64,000 bases of DNA from AP-15 sp963785565 (GCA_963785565.1 CAWAVV010000001.1:26086-90085), one strand, 5' to 3'; shown: positions 48,063 to 57,914, counted from the stretch's first letter. Notes: generated from the sequence alone by a model not told the origin. Made by a program: numbers and translations.

Positions 48063-48572
48063 ATGGCGCTGGAAGTACGGCGGATCGTCACCGGGCATGA
48101 CGCAAACGGCAAGGCCGTCGTCGCCACCGACGAACGGCTCGCCGCAGTACCGAGGCCCAACCGCCCGCACATCTCGGGCTGCGAAATCTGGTCGACCGAC
48201 AAGATGCCTGTCGAGAACTCGGCAGCGAGCGACGCCCCGCAGCGGGCGGGGTTCGTCAAGCGCTACAATTATGTCGGCACCGGCCAAGGCACGGTGATCC
48301 GGGTCACCGAATTCGCCCCCGGCGCGCCCACATTCATGCACCGAACCGAGACCGTCGACTACGCGATCCTGCTGTCGGGCGAGTGCGACCTCGAATTCGA
48401 CAGTGGCGAAATCGTCCATATGAAACAGGGCGACATCTGCGTCCAGCGCGGCACGATGCACGCCTGGGTCAACAATGGTTCGACGCCCGCGGTCTTCGCC
48501 TTCATCCTGATCGACGCCGAGCCGGCCTCGGTCAACGGCGAGGCGTTGCGCACTCATTATCCGGCTGCCTGA
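48063..48572 (+). CDS. Cupin-domain protein
   Basis: 169 aa. A single cupin barrel is read from TEFAPGAPTFMHRTETVDYA (His and Glu of the first cupin motif) and DLEFDSGEIVHMKQGDICVQ to GTMHAWVNNGSTPAV (second motif). It resembles the family of small cupins in aromatic catabolic operons, some of which act as dioxygenases or isomerases. Catalytic role not certain. GGAGGAG precedes the ATG. The stop overlaps the start of the next gene by one base (TGATG), so the two are translated together. Confidence 0.85.
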   Translation: MALEVRRIVTGHDANGKAVVATDERLAAVPRPNRPHISGCEIWSTDKMPVENSAASDAPQRAGFVKRYNYVGTGQGTVIRVTEFAPGAPTFMHRTETVDYAILLSGECDLEFDSGEIVHMKQGDICVQRGTMHAWVNNGSTPAVFAFILIDAEPASVNGEALRTHYPAA

Positions 48573-49348
48573 TGCCGCGCACGATCACTATTGCCGGGAG
48601 CAGCCTCGAACTGGTCGAGCGCGGCGCCGGCCGGCCACTGCTGTTTCTGCACGCGGGCGAAGGGCTGATGCCGGAGCGGCCGTGGTTCGACCTTCTCGCC
48701 CGCCGTTATCGGGTGATCGCACCGAGCCACCCGGGTTGGGGCAATTCTCCGCTGATCGAGGGCGCCGGCTCGGTCGATGATCTCGCCTATCTCTATCTCG
48801 ATCTCGCCGCCGAGCTCGGGCTTCAGGATGCGGTCCTGGTCGGCGCGTGCTTTGGCGGCTGGATCGCGGCCGAGATCATGGTCCGGTCGACCGCGCGCTT
48901 CTCTCGCCTGGTCCTGGTCGATCCGCTCGGCGTCAAATTCGGCGGCCGCGAAGAGCGCGACATCACCGACATGCACGCATTGCAGCGGGACGAGTATCTG
49001 AGACTCGCCTGGGCCGAGCCAGCCAAAGGCGACACCGATTTCACCGCCTTGCCGGAGAGCGAGCTCGCCGCCATCGTGCGCGGCCGCGAGGCCTTCGCGC
49101 TTTATGGCTGGAAGCCCTACATGCACAACCCGCGGCTGCGGCGCTGGCTGCATCGGATCGATCGGCCGACCTTGCTGCTGTGGGGCGCCGAAGACCGGAT
49201 CGTGACGCCGGCCTATGGCGAAGGCTGGCGGCAGGCAATACCGGATGCACGGCTCGAACTGATCCCCGATGCCGGCCACTTCCCGCATTGGGAGCAACCG
49301 CAAGCCTTTGTCGACAAACTCGTCGCCTTCGTCGACGGCAATCGCTGA
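48572..49348 (+). CDS. Alpha/beta hydrolase with cysteine in the nucleophile position
   Basis: 258 aa. It has the oxyanion segment RPLLFLHAGEGL, SHPGWGNSP, the nucleophile elbow VLVGACFGGWIAAEI, then the acid region TLLLWGAEDRIVTP and the His in DAGHFPHWEQPQAF. In most relatives the elbow is GxSxG. Here it is GACFG with Cys, codon TGC, as in dienelactone hydrolase. That change can be functional, but it would alter specificity. It follows the cupin by a one-base overlap and is probably the last gene of the HpaB-type operon. Substrate unknown. Confidence 0.88.
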   Translation: MPRTITIAGSSLELVERGAGRPLLFLHAGEGLMPERPWFDLLARRYRVIAPSHPGWGNSPLIEGAGSVDDLAYLYLDLAAELGLQDAVLVGACFGGWIAAEIMVRSTARFSRLVLVDPLGVKFGGREERDITDMHALQRDEYLRLAWAEPAKGDTDFTALPESELAAIVRGREAFALYGWKPYMHNPRLRRWLHRIDRPTLLLWGAEDRIVTPAYGEGWRQAIPDARLELIPDAGHFPHWEQPQAFVDKLVAFVDGNR

Positions 49349-49404
49349 CAGGAAGATCTATAAGATGGTTTCGGAACATCGATCCCATCCGTCATTCCCC
49401 CGTG

Positions 49405-50203
49405 CGCGCTTAGCTGTCCGGGATTTTGTCGCGGGGGGTCATTGGAAAGCCATGCGGTATTGAGGATGCGGCGGGCGCAAGCTCGGCGGCCGGGGCGGGG
49501 GCTTGTGGGTTTGGCGCAGGTCGAGCGGGCGGAACAGGCCGATTTTGATTTGCGTGAGCAAGAGGGCGGTGCTGGCTTTGACGCTGCGGGCGGCGGTCTG
49601 ATGCAAGGATGCGCAGCAGCATGAAAGCGATCAGCGCGACATAGATTTGGATGCGCACGGCATTCTCGCTGCGCCCGAGAAAGCGGCGGATTTTGAGGTT
49701 CTGCTTGAGCCATTTGAACAACAACAGCCCGCCCCGGCGAAAGCCGGGGTCCCAACGCTCTTTGTAGAGCCGGGCGATCTCGGCGGCCGGCCGCTCGAGG
49801 TCGTTGGTCAACAGGTAGAGCGGCGAGCGGCACGGCGCGCGCCGATTGAGGTGGTAAAGCGCCGCGCTCTGCCCGGCCAATCCTTCGACGATCGCGCGCA
49901 AGCTCTGCAACCCGGCAAGCTGGGCAACCCGGCCGGCAAGCTGGGCAAACAGCAATGCCTTCAGATGGCGCGCGCAGGTCCAGGCGTTGTCGCCAGCGCC
50001 GACACCGTGATCGCCGGCATGCGCCGCAACTGCGCCGGCCATCACCCGGCGATCCAGCGGTTTCAACAACCGGTGAAATGCACTAGGGTTGAACGGCACG
50101 GCAGACCTCAAAATCATGTTTGGCAGCACGATTTTGGCCCAAAATCTAGGCTCCGTCTGCCGTGCACGTCGTCTCGCCGCAAAATCCCGGACAGCTATGC
50201 GCG
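49405..50203. mobile_element. IS4-family insertion sequence, internally deleted
   Basis: The ends are inverted copies: CGCGCTTAGCTGTCCGGG on the left and, inverted on the right, CGCGCATAGCTGTCCGGG, both followed by ATTTTG. About 800 bases lie between them, around half the size of a normal IS4-type element. The flanks, CATTCCC and CGAAAGCGG, look like halves of one palindromic repeat, so the element probably inserted into it. The transposase is defective. Confidence 0.78.
49600..50117 (-). pseudogene. IS4-family transposase remnant (DUF4372-type), internally deleted
   Basis: The N-terminal part (FHRLLKPLDRR, GDNAWTCARHLKALLFAQLA, GLQSLRAIVEGLAG) resembles the DUF4372 domain of IS4-family transposases. 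The frame then jumps to the C-terminal end, YLLTNDLERPAAEIARLYKE, WLKQNLKIRRFLGRSENAV and QIYVALIAFMLLRIL, with the catalytic middle missing. The Glu-containing YxxRW box is further spoilt by WDPGFRRGG, six or seven residues coded by a palindromic repeat (about 49730-49753). It cannot transpose. The gene reads on the minus strand, ending near the left inverted repeat. Confidence 0.75.
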
Positions 50204-50386
50204 AAAGCGGAAACCCAGGAGCGGCTGGGGTTTGAACGGTGCCACCGAGCCTCCGCTTTCGCCGAGGCGACAATAACTTATTCACATAGCAGGCTTCGTT
50301 TGGCACCCACAACGAGGCAAACCCTCGAAGCGCACAGACCTCGTCCTGATGAGAAGCCCGCAGAGCGGGCCTCTCGAAGGGGCAGC

Positions 50387-50500
50387 CGCCATATCGACGC
50401 GCGGCTGGACGTCGCGCTCGATCGCCGGCCCGCGTACGGCTCTCAAACCGTCACGCGCGGATTTGTTCCGCGTATCTACGCCTTCCTTTTCGGGTGCTTC
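50387..50500 (-). pseudogene. higA 3' fragment joined to an interspersed palindrome
   Basis: The minus strand reads GPAIERDVQPRVDMAA, the C-terminal end of HigA-type antitoxins, at 50387-50432. It is followed (50440-50500) by the palindromic repeat GCGCGGATTTGTTCCGCGTA, a second copy of which lies at 51620-51690. No start or HTH remains here. Confidence 0.6.
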
Positions 50501-50505
50501 CCTTC

Positions 50506-50875
50506 CTACGCCGCCAGGCCGGCGCGCGGCTGCACCTCGCGCTCGATCGCCGGCCCCTGTTCGGTGAGCGCCAGCGACAGATCATCCCGGTCTGCAAGTT
50601 GAGCCAGAATTCGGGAGCCCTGCCGAAATGACTGGCGAGCCGGATCGCGGTGTCGACGGTCACGGCCCGCAGCTTCTCCGTGCGCAGAATATCGCCGATC
50701 CGGGTGGCGGGAACTCGCAGCGCCAACGCCAATGCGTTGGCCGAGAGACCGAGCGGCTTCATGAATTCCTCTCGGAGGACCTTGCCGGGATGGGTGCGGA
50801 TGCGCGCCCTAGCCTGTCCTTCACTGACAATCGACGATCTCGACCCTTCGGCGCCTTCAAGCCACAGAGCCAATC
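50506..50875 (-). pseudogene. higBA toxin-antitoxin remnant 1
   Basis: The antitoxin part reads IRTHPGKVLREEFMKPLGLS, ANALALALRVPATRIGDIL, RAVTVDTAIRLASHFGRAPE and FWLNLQT, the HigA helix-turn-helix. After LQT one C is missing near 50598; restoring it gives DDLSLALTEQGPAIEREVQP and a stop at 50506, the correct HigA ending. Upstream (50803-50875) is the end of the HigB toxin, VEIVD, in a frame broken by another shift. The toxin's core is lost. This is a dead module that once held a RelE-fold mRNA nuclease and its DNA-binding antitoxin. Confidence 0.75.
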
Positions 50876-50910
50876 GGCGAAGGCGCGCAGAGCGCGCTCA
50901 GCGTCGGCGA

Positions 50911-51300
50911 CTAGGGCCGGGTCTGCTCGGACGCGGCGAACTGCCAATCTGGCGTCCGATGATCAGGATCGCAGTGCTCGACTAAGCCCATCGCCGAAAA
51001 GGCGCGGCAATCGAAGCTGCGGCAAACCGCAGGCCGCTGCTCATAGACGGTGCAGCCTCGCTCGCCTAGGTGAACGCATGCGCCGTCTGGACGCCGTTGG
51101 AGCACCAATTCGCCATCACGGTTCCGTTCCGTCAGGAGGTGGGGCAAGCGTTTCCGATCGCGCTTCTTGTCAACCGGGATGCCCGCGTAATAGCAGCAGG
51201 CCGAGCAGTCGCCGCACGGGACCGGCCCCGCGGCGCCGCGCCACCAGGCGGCGAGAAAATCGCGTGCAGAGCAATTCACCGAGCGCTTAGCATCGTCCAT
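50911..51300 (-). CDS. YkgJ-family cysteine cluster protein
   Basis: 129 aa, typical for YkgJ proteins. It has the metal-binding pattern PCGDCSACCYYAGIPV at the N-terminal half and GACVHLGERGCTVYEQRPAV with CRSFDCR at the C-terminal half, giving eight well-placed Cys for a zinc or iron-sulfur cluster. The function is unknown. Preference for the ATG at 51300 is based on family length; upstream sequence to 51669 is repeat and remnant DNA. It sits between two decayed higBA copies, which suggests it arrived with, or survives within, an accessory patch. Confidence 0.82.
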   Translation of the reverse strand: MDDAKRSVNCSARDFLAAWWRGAAGPVPCGDCSACCYYAGIPVDKKRDRKRLPHLLTERNRDGELVLQRRPDGACVHLGERGCTVYEQRPAVCRSFDCRAFSAMGLVEHCDPDHRTPDWQFAASEQTRP

Positions 51301-51477
51301 TGCTGCCCCAAGCCCCCTTACGATCGCCTGCCTGATGGCGAGGCAAGGGCGCACCCATTTCGGCTGCAGCCGCCCCGCCACCGCTCGACCCTTCCCTAAC
51401 CGCCGCGACGGAGAATAGCCCAGTTGCAACCTGCTTGGACCCTTCTTCGCTGGCGCTCCTCGTCGTCGCCGGCATTG

Positions 51478-51577
51478 CGCCTGCCGGCGTCGCGGATCAG
51501 TCAGATCCTGCGCGGCCAACGGGCGGCCACGCCGGCAACCGCACGCCGGCTTGCCCGCTATTTCGGCGGCTCGGCCG
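51478..51577 (+). pseudogene. higA-like HTH fragment
   Basis: The plus strand reads RLPASRISQILRGQRAATPA and TARRLARYFGGSAA, the central helix-turn-helix of HigA antitoxins. Preceding residues of the module appear in other frames. It points opposite to the other remnants and is a third, independent decayed copy. No start, stop or toxin partner is retained. Confidence 0.6.
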
Positions 51578-51619
51578 CCATACCCCGGCCCGGCGCTGCC
51601 CACCCCGTCCGATGACCGG

Positions 51620-51690
51620 CCCGCTACGGTTCTCCAACCGTCATGCGCGGACTTGTTCCGCGTATCCACGCCTTCCTTTTCGTCGCCCTG
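51620..51690. repeat. Interspersed palindromic repeat, second copy
   Basis: The segment TACGGTTCTCCAACCGTCA followed by GCGCGGACTTGTTCCGCGTA and CCACGCCTTCC matches 50440-50500 with a few changes. Both copies sit directly against higA remnants, so the repeats may mark the broken ends. Confidence 0.65.
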
Positions 51691-51699
51691 CCGAAATAG

Positions 51700-52000
51700 C
51701 GCGCGAGCCGGATCGCGATGTGTGCGATCACCGCCCGCGGCTTCGCCGTGCGCAGAATATCGCCGATCCGGGTGGCCGGAACTCTCAGCGCCAACGCCAA
51801 TGCGTTAGCCGGGACCGAGCGGCTTCATGAATTCCTCTCGGAGGACCTTGCCGGGATGGGTGCGGATGCGCGCCCTAGCCTGTCCTTTAGTGATAATCGA
51901 CGAACTCGACCCGTTCGGCGCTTTCATGCCACACAAAGCAGACGCGCCATTGGTCATTGATCCTGACGCTATACTGCGCGCGTCGCTTAGGGATGCGCCC
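51700..52000 (-). pseudogene. higBA toxin-antitoxin remnant 2
   Basis: The toxin end is intact in one frame, RRAQYSVRINDQWRVCFVWH and ERVEFVDYH with a stop at 51887, which is the RelE/HigB C-terminal core with its conserved R-N-D-Q-W strand. Its N-terminus has been lost. The antitoxin follows as IRTHPGKVLREEFMKPLG, then a frameshift, then NALALALRVPATRIGDIL and AIRLARYFGRAT, where it stops short of the FWLNLQ segment. The order toxin-antitoxin is that of higBA. Neither protein can work. Confidence 0.75.
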
Positions 52001-52134
52001 CGCGTTGAGCGCGCGCGACGCAGTGACGGAAGGCCCGCCGAACCCGTTTTCGTTGCGACTTAGCAATTTTTGAGCAACATAGGGTAAACCATCAATCCGG
52101 ACAATTGATGGGCAGCTCACACGGGGAGCGCGCG

Positions 52135-55100
52135 ATGCAGGGGCTCGGGGCTACGAAGAGCCGACTTCGTAACCTGCTCAAGTACACAGACGAACTCCTC
52201 TCGTTTAACGAGAAGGTAGCGTTCGACCTCGCCAGTGAGCCGTACCCACACTTCCACGAATTCCAGATTGCCTGGAAGGCGTTGAAACCGCGCTCGACGA
52301 CGACACTTGGCTTCAAATTCATCGACTGCGTGAGACCCGTCCCCCGGACTGTGGCCCGATCTTCGACGGCTGGGTCGACTTTGGCCCCCATCCATCGGCG
52401 GACCAGCCGCCGCAGATGGCCGCAGAGCGCGTACTTCGCCTTCCGATCGAGGAAGTCTCCGACCTTGCGGAAGCAGGTCTCCTTGCTGATGTCGGGGATG
52501 TCATGCGTCCGGTCGAGGCCGATGAGGCGTTTCCCGCTCATATGGACGTAATCGTCCGCGTCCGTAATCTTCCTGAATTTCAGCAACTTTGGCAGAGTTA
52601 TGTAGATGGACTATGGGCTGAATGGGCTGAGGTAGAAAGACCGCGACGACGTTCTATCGAATTCTATAATAAAATTTACCAAATCTATCAGCGCTTGATT
52701 GCGTTGGGCGATGACACTCCGATCGAACTCGTCTTCGGTGTAGGTATTGCTCGTTGGATTTTCCAGGGTACGCGGCTCAATGTTCCGATCATCGAGCAAC
52801 TCGTTGAGATCGAGCTACAGGAGGACGGGTCGCTCAATGTGCGTCCGCGACAGACCTCGCCGCAGTTGATGCTCAAGGCGTTCCACGCGCTCGAAGTCGA
52901 AGGCAGCAAAGCGGTTCAGCACGATATTGGCGAGCAATTAGAACGGACAGTTGAGGACCCTGATGTCGGTTTTTCCCCCTTTGAGGGGCGCACGATTGAG
53001 AAAACCCTACGGGCCTGTTCTGCCCGGCTGTCGTCCACCGGCATTTATCACCCGGATACCCTCGCTGACCCGCAGGACCGCACTGTTCCTGACGCCGATA
53101 CGTTTCTGCAACTCACGGACACCTGGGTTCTTTATGTCAGGCAACGAAGTGGTGACTTCCGGCGGGACGACATTGCGCGTCTGATCAGACGGGTTGACGA
53201 AGTCGAGACCCGGGACGAGCTTCCCAGTCCGGCCGTCGCTTTTGTTGTCGAACCATCCGACGAGGTTCTCTACACGGCTGACTACGACGCTATCAATCTA
53301 TCCAGCCGAGAGTTGGTCCTTCCGGATCAGCAATCAGGCGGGCGACCGCCGGGATCGGGGGCCGGCAGCCAGGGCAATCCGGCAACTGCCGAAGCAGGAC
53401 CGGAGACATTCTTCTTTCCCCTCCCTTTTAACGATGATCAAATCGAAGTTATCCGCCGACTTGAAGCCGAGGACAGTACAGGCGTCGTCGTCCAAGGCCC
53501 GCCGGGGACCGGCAAAACTCATACTATTGCGAATATCATCTGCCACTTTCTCGCCACCCGTCGCCGCGTTCTAGTTACCGCTAAAACACCGGAGGCTTTG
53601 AGAGCCTTACAGGAGAAGATCCCGGAAGGTATTCGCGATCTGGCGATCTCGGTTATTCATAATGATCGAGAGGGCGCCCGGCAGCTACAGCACGCCGTGC
53701 AGATACTCGCCGATGAGGCAAAGTCTATTGATGCGCGGCTGGTGACTGAACAAGTTCGTGAGCGTCATGCTCGGCTCGTTGACCTCCGACGGCAGATCGA
53801 AAGAATTGACGGTGAACTTCATCGAATCGCCGAGCGCAATCTCGCGCGCCTCCGCTATGGCGACGTTGACATCAGCCCGATGGAATTGGCGCGAAATGTT
53901 GCGGAGCAGCGCCGGCAACATCATTGGTTCACTGACAAGCTGACTTTGGATCAGCAACACGCTCCAAGGTTTGCTGACCCCGAAGTAGACGAGCTTCGAG
54001 CGCTCCGCCGGCTCTTATCGACCGATCTCTGTTACGATACTGCCGCTCTCCCTAATCCTGACGACCTGCCGGCACTGGCTCGGGTCGTTGCTGCTCACGG
54101 AGAACTCGGCCGTGTTCAAGAAATAAAGTCCGCGTCCCGGTCGGGCCGAATTCCTTATATGAAACCCGACCCCGAAACGGCGCGACGGCTTCGCGATTGG
54201 GTAGTCGGCTTCGATGATTTTATGGGCGAGGTCCGTAAGGAGCCGTGGCTCCTCGATATCTATCTTGCACTGCTCGGACGGAAGGCAGTTGAACCGACCC
54301 AGCTAACCGCGCTCAATCAAGCGCTCCTGGCCTGGATCGAGATTCACCGACAGGGGCGAGAATACGAATTGATGGTGCTGGAGTGCGATCACACCGCAGA
54401 CCCCGCATTCGACAAGGCACTAGACGAGCTTTCGGCAGGCCGGAAACCGTTCGGGATGTTCTCGATGTTCCGGGGCGGTCTCAAGGCGAAGATTGACAGC
54501 ATCCGGGTAGAAGGTCGATCACCGTCAACCCTTGACGATTGGGTCGTTGTCCGTGCGTATCGAGAATGGCAGCAAGACGGACACCGGTTTGTCGGCCAGT
54601 GGACCGGGATTGCACGTGCAATCGGAGCCCCACCTCTACCGTCCGAGTGGCAGGAGGCCCGCAGCGAACTCATTCGCCTGGGTCGGCTCATTGAGCGGCT
54701 ACACGGCTTCCACCGCGACGTAGATGTTTATCGGCGAGCCATCATAGATTTATTCCCCTATGGGGTTGATCCAGAACGGCTGTTGTTCAGAGGAGAAAGC
54801 GAGAGCGTCTTAGAGGCGTTGAACGCCAATCTCGAAAAGGCCGACCTAACGGTCGCAACTGGATTACGGCAGCTTCTTCTCGAAATAGCTAATCGCGCCG
54901 ATCTGCCGTTTTGTGCGGCTCTTGCTGATTTCTGCGAAAACTTAGGGGACCGAGAGGTATCTCAGGGTTCAATCGTAGAGGCGTATCAGGAAATTGTTGC
55001 CGAGGCGCAACGCCTCCACGGTCTGAAGGATGCCTTTGCTCGCCTCGATGAGATCATGGCTCTGGTTTCTTGTTCTGGTGCGCCGCAGTGGGCCAATCGC

Positions 55101-57234
55101 CTACGAAACGATGCCGGCGGTGATGGTGATCGGTGGACGCCATCGACGTGGCGAACCGCCTGGGAGTGGGCGAGAGGTGACGGTTACTTGCGTTCGCTCG
55201 GCGATCGAGAATCGTTGCGCGCGCTCTCAGGGGCTCGCGTAGAGGCCGAGACCGAACAGCGCCGTCTGTTTGCCGAGGTCGTTCGGCTGCGAACTTTTCT
55301 GGGTATGAAGAGCACCCTCACCCAACGGGTGCAGGCGGCGCTCGCGAGGTTCACATCTGCTATCGCACGCCTGGGTAGAGGAACTGGCAAGACTGCTGGA
55401 CGATATCGCCGCATCATTCGGGACGCTGCATTCGAGGCGGCTCAAGCCGTGCCTTGTTGGATTCTCCCCGAATGGCGGGTTGCCGAACAATTGCCGGCCG
55501 AGTTAGGGGCATTCGATCTGGTGATCATCGACGAAGCCTCACAATCCGATATCACCTCGTTGCCGGCTATTCTCCGTGGAAAGAAGGTGCTGATCGTCGG
55601 CGACGACAAACAGGTGTCACCTTCGGCCATCGGCATCGAGGATCGAAGGATCGTTCAACTCAGGACGACATTTCTGACGAGTCTTCCATTCGCTGACCAT
55701 ATGGACCCTGCCACCTCTCTTTATGAGTTGGCCGGCATGATCTATCCCGGCAGAGCGGTCATTCTTCGCGAGCATTTCCGCTGTGTCGAGCCGATCATCA
55801 GCTTCTCGTCGCGGTTCTATCCGAAGCCGTTGATCCCTCTCCGGCTCGCTACTGCGTCCGAGCAACTCGATCCCCCGCTAGTCGATATCTATGTGCCGTT
55901 CGGCAGAAAGGTCAGAGATGTGAACGAGGCCGAGGCGGATGTCATTGTGACCGAGATCGCCAAGTTGGTCGCGGACCCAAATCTCGAAAGAAGAAGCATT
56001 GGGGTCATATCGCTCATCGGTAATACTCAGGCAAACCGAATCTATACCCGGCTGATTACCGAGCTTGGTACAGAGACCATCGAGAATCATCGGATAATGT
56101 GTGGTAACGCTGCGACGTTCCAAGGTCAGGAACGTGACATCGTATTCCTCTCGATGGTCGCATGTCCCAACTCGGCCATCTCGCAGACCTCCCGCATATA
56201 CGAGCAGCGCTTCAACGTCGCCGCCTCCCGCGCGCGTGATCGGTTGGTGCTCGTCCGCTCAGTCGCGGCGAGTGACCTCAAGCCCGGTGATTTGAAACTG
56301 GCATTGATCGAGCATTTCCGTGCCCCGATGAAGGGCAACATGATACGACCAAAGGAGGTACTTGAGCTTTGTCAATCCGACTTCGAGCGAGATTTCGGCC
56401 GCTGTCTACTCGACCTCGGTTACCGCATCCGACCGCAAGTTCCCGTGGGCGGCTATACGATCGATTTTGTCGTAGAGGGCGCTGACGATCGTCGGCTGGC
56501 GATCGAGTTGGATGGCGATCGAGTTGGATGGCGACAAATATCACGGCCCCGACCGATGGGCTGACGATACTCGACGGCAGCGGGCTCTTGAGCGGCTCGG
56601 ATGGACGTTTTGGCGTTGTTGGGGATCCACCTGGATAGCTGACCGGGAGGGTTGCCTCACCGATCTCGCGAGCGCTCTTCAACGGCTCGGGATCGAGCCG
56701 GTTGGGATGGCGGAGATAGATGGCGTCTTCACCGAACATGTCGAAGTTCCGGACCCGACCGCACCTGAACGGGTCCATGAGACGCCTGACCTCGAAGAGG
56801 CGGTAATGCCCCCGCTGCGTTCACCCAATCTGGATGTGCGGATCGAGCGCGTCCTTTCGAGCATAGCTGCCTCCGCCGTGGACACGACCCCGGAGTTGCC
56901 GTTCATGGAATCAGCAACGTCAACGCCGGCCGACGAGCCTGCCACCGCGCCGGAGCCGGTATTTGCCGACTTGGATAGCGTGATCGTTGAGGTTGGCGAT
57001 CTCGTCTTCATTCGCTACGACGATCAGCCGGAGCGCTCAGTCAGCGTGCGTTTGAGCAGGACGCTCAACAATCCCGCTGAAGGAATTGTCGATGTCGACC
57101 AGGCGCCTCTGGGAGCCGCGATTCTCGGAGCATCTTTGGATGAGCAAGTAACAGTGAAAATCGGTGACCGGACCCGAACGGCGGTTATCGAGAAGATCGA
57201 GAAGGCGCGCAAAGCGCTGCTCGCGGCTGAATAA
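52135..57234 (+). CDS. Large SF1 helicase with Vsr-like nuclease and GreA/B-like tail, broken by two frameshifts
   Basis: About 1,694 aa after repair. The ATG at 52135 follows GGGGAG. At 52267-52269 one T is missing; adding it joins PHFHEFQI to CLEGVETALDDDTW. The main intact frame then runs to 56564. Walker A is VVVQGPPGTGKTHTIANI (about residue 455), Walker B FDLVIIDEASQSDITSL, then VGDDKQVSPSAIG, LREHFRC, and motifs V-VI NAATFQGQERDIVFLSMV and FNVAASRARDRLVLV. The end carries an MTES_1575/Vsr-type nuclease: FERDFGRCLLDLGYRIRPQV, GGYTIDFVVEG, LAIELDGDKYHG, LGWTFWRCWGSTW. A 16-base duplication (56498-56529) splits this domain. The tail, PLGAAILGASLDEQVTVKIG, resembles GreA/B. Helicase-nucleases of this plan occur in phage defence. 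This role is inferred. Confidence 0.8.
56498..56529. repeat. 16-bp tandem duplication that breaks the nuclease domain
   Basis: GGCGATCGAGTTGGAT occurs twice in direct succession. The coded protein is shifted by one base after the second copy. Deleting one copy restores LAIELDGDKYHGPDRWADDT, the expected nuclease motif. Confidence 0.92.
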
Positions 57235-57395
57235 GATACCGCAAGCTCCCGCCTCATCCCCTGAGTGGTAGTACGGTAGGTCGAAAACAATTATGCCGCG
57301 CCGCTCGACACGATGCGGCAAGCGTGATGTCACCGCGTGATCAGGCCCATCGAGGATGGGGCTGCGTTCGTAAGCCACCTGCCCAACCCTTACCC

Positions 57396-57421
57396 GGAAC
57401 CACTCGTCTGCATGGCGTGTT
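57396..57421 (+). promoter_or_regulatory. Sigma-EcfG-like promoter
   Basis: GGAAC (57396-57400) and TGTT (57418-57421) are separated by 17 bases, close to the GGAAC-N16/17-CGTT consensus of the alphaproteobacterial general stress sigma factor. It lies 37 bases before the start codon of the small secreted protein. Confidence 0.55.
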
Positions 57422-57457
57422 CAACTCAGTAACCGTCAACAGAAATGGGTGCCTCCG

Positions 57458-57739
57458 ATGCGGATCATCGCCAGATCAATCTTGTTCGCGACCGGGCTGC
57501 TGTTCGCAGCGGTCACGGCGAATGCACAGGCTTACTATTCGGGGTATTACTATCCCGGTTACACCGCATATCCGGGCTATACGCCTTCCCCAAGCTATAC
57601 GTATCCCTATCCCTATTATTACAACTACGTGTACCCGTGGTATGCCGGTTCGTATTACTATTCGCGGCCGACGCCCTACAATGATCCCTACGTCGCCTTG
57701 CGCCCCTATTCGGACGGCGCCGGGCCGAAGGCCAATTGA
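57458..57739 (+). CDS. Small secreted tyrosine-rich protein, 93 aa
   Basis: A signal peptide (MRIIARSILFATGLLFAAVT, cut near ANA-QA) precedes a low-complexity mature region of Tyr, Pro, Gly and Ser with repeats such as YYSGYYYPGYTAYPGYTP. The C-terminus is RPYSDGAGPKAN. Such proteins are exported and of unknown function in Rhizobiales-type genomes. The GGAAC-N17-TGTT promoter upstream suggests general-stress control. The ATG at 57458 starts directly at the signal peptide; a GTG three codons earlier is possible. Confidence 0.72.
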   Translation: MRIIARSILFATGLLFAAVTANAQAYYSGYYYPGYTAYPGYTPSPSYTYPYPYYYNYVYPWYAGSYYYSRPTPYNDPYVALRPYSDGAGPKAN

Positions 57740-57809
57740 TCCGCTATTAATGCGGCATCGCCGCGGCGGCGGCGCGATTTAGCGCGGTTTCCGGCCAAAT
57801 TGTACCGCA

Positions 57810-57914
57810 CTCACCCCCTCCCGAACCCTCCCCCATCAAGGGGGAGGGCCCCAATCAGCACTCCCATTTCTACTCCCGCCCCCTCGATGGGGGCGGGTCG
57901 GGGCGGGGGTGATT
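57810..57914. repeat. Paired palindromic repeats
   Basis: Two perfect hairpins, CCCTCCCCC-ATCAA-GGGGGAGGG (57826-57848) and CCCGCCCCC-TCGAT-GGGGGCGGG (57875-57897), lie 26 bases apart. They are enclosed by a longer pair of C-rich and G-rich arms. It is a relative of the element at 40241-40310. Confidence 0.78.

Noticed and set aside
57800..57912. Rho-independent terminator after the small secreted protein.
   Set aside because: The hairpins lack a U-tract and belong to a class of repeats that also occurs between co-directional genes (40241-40310).
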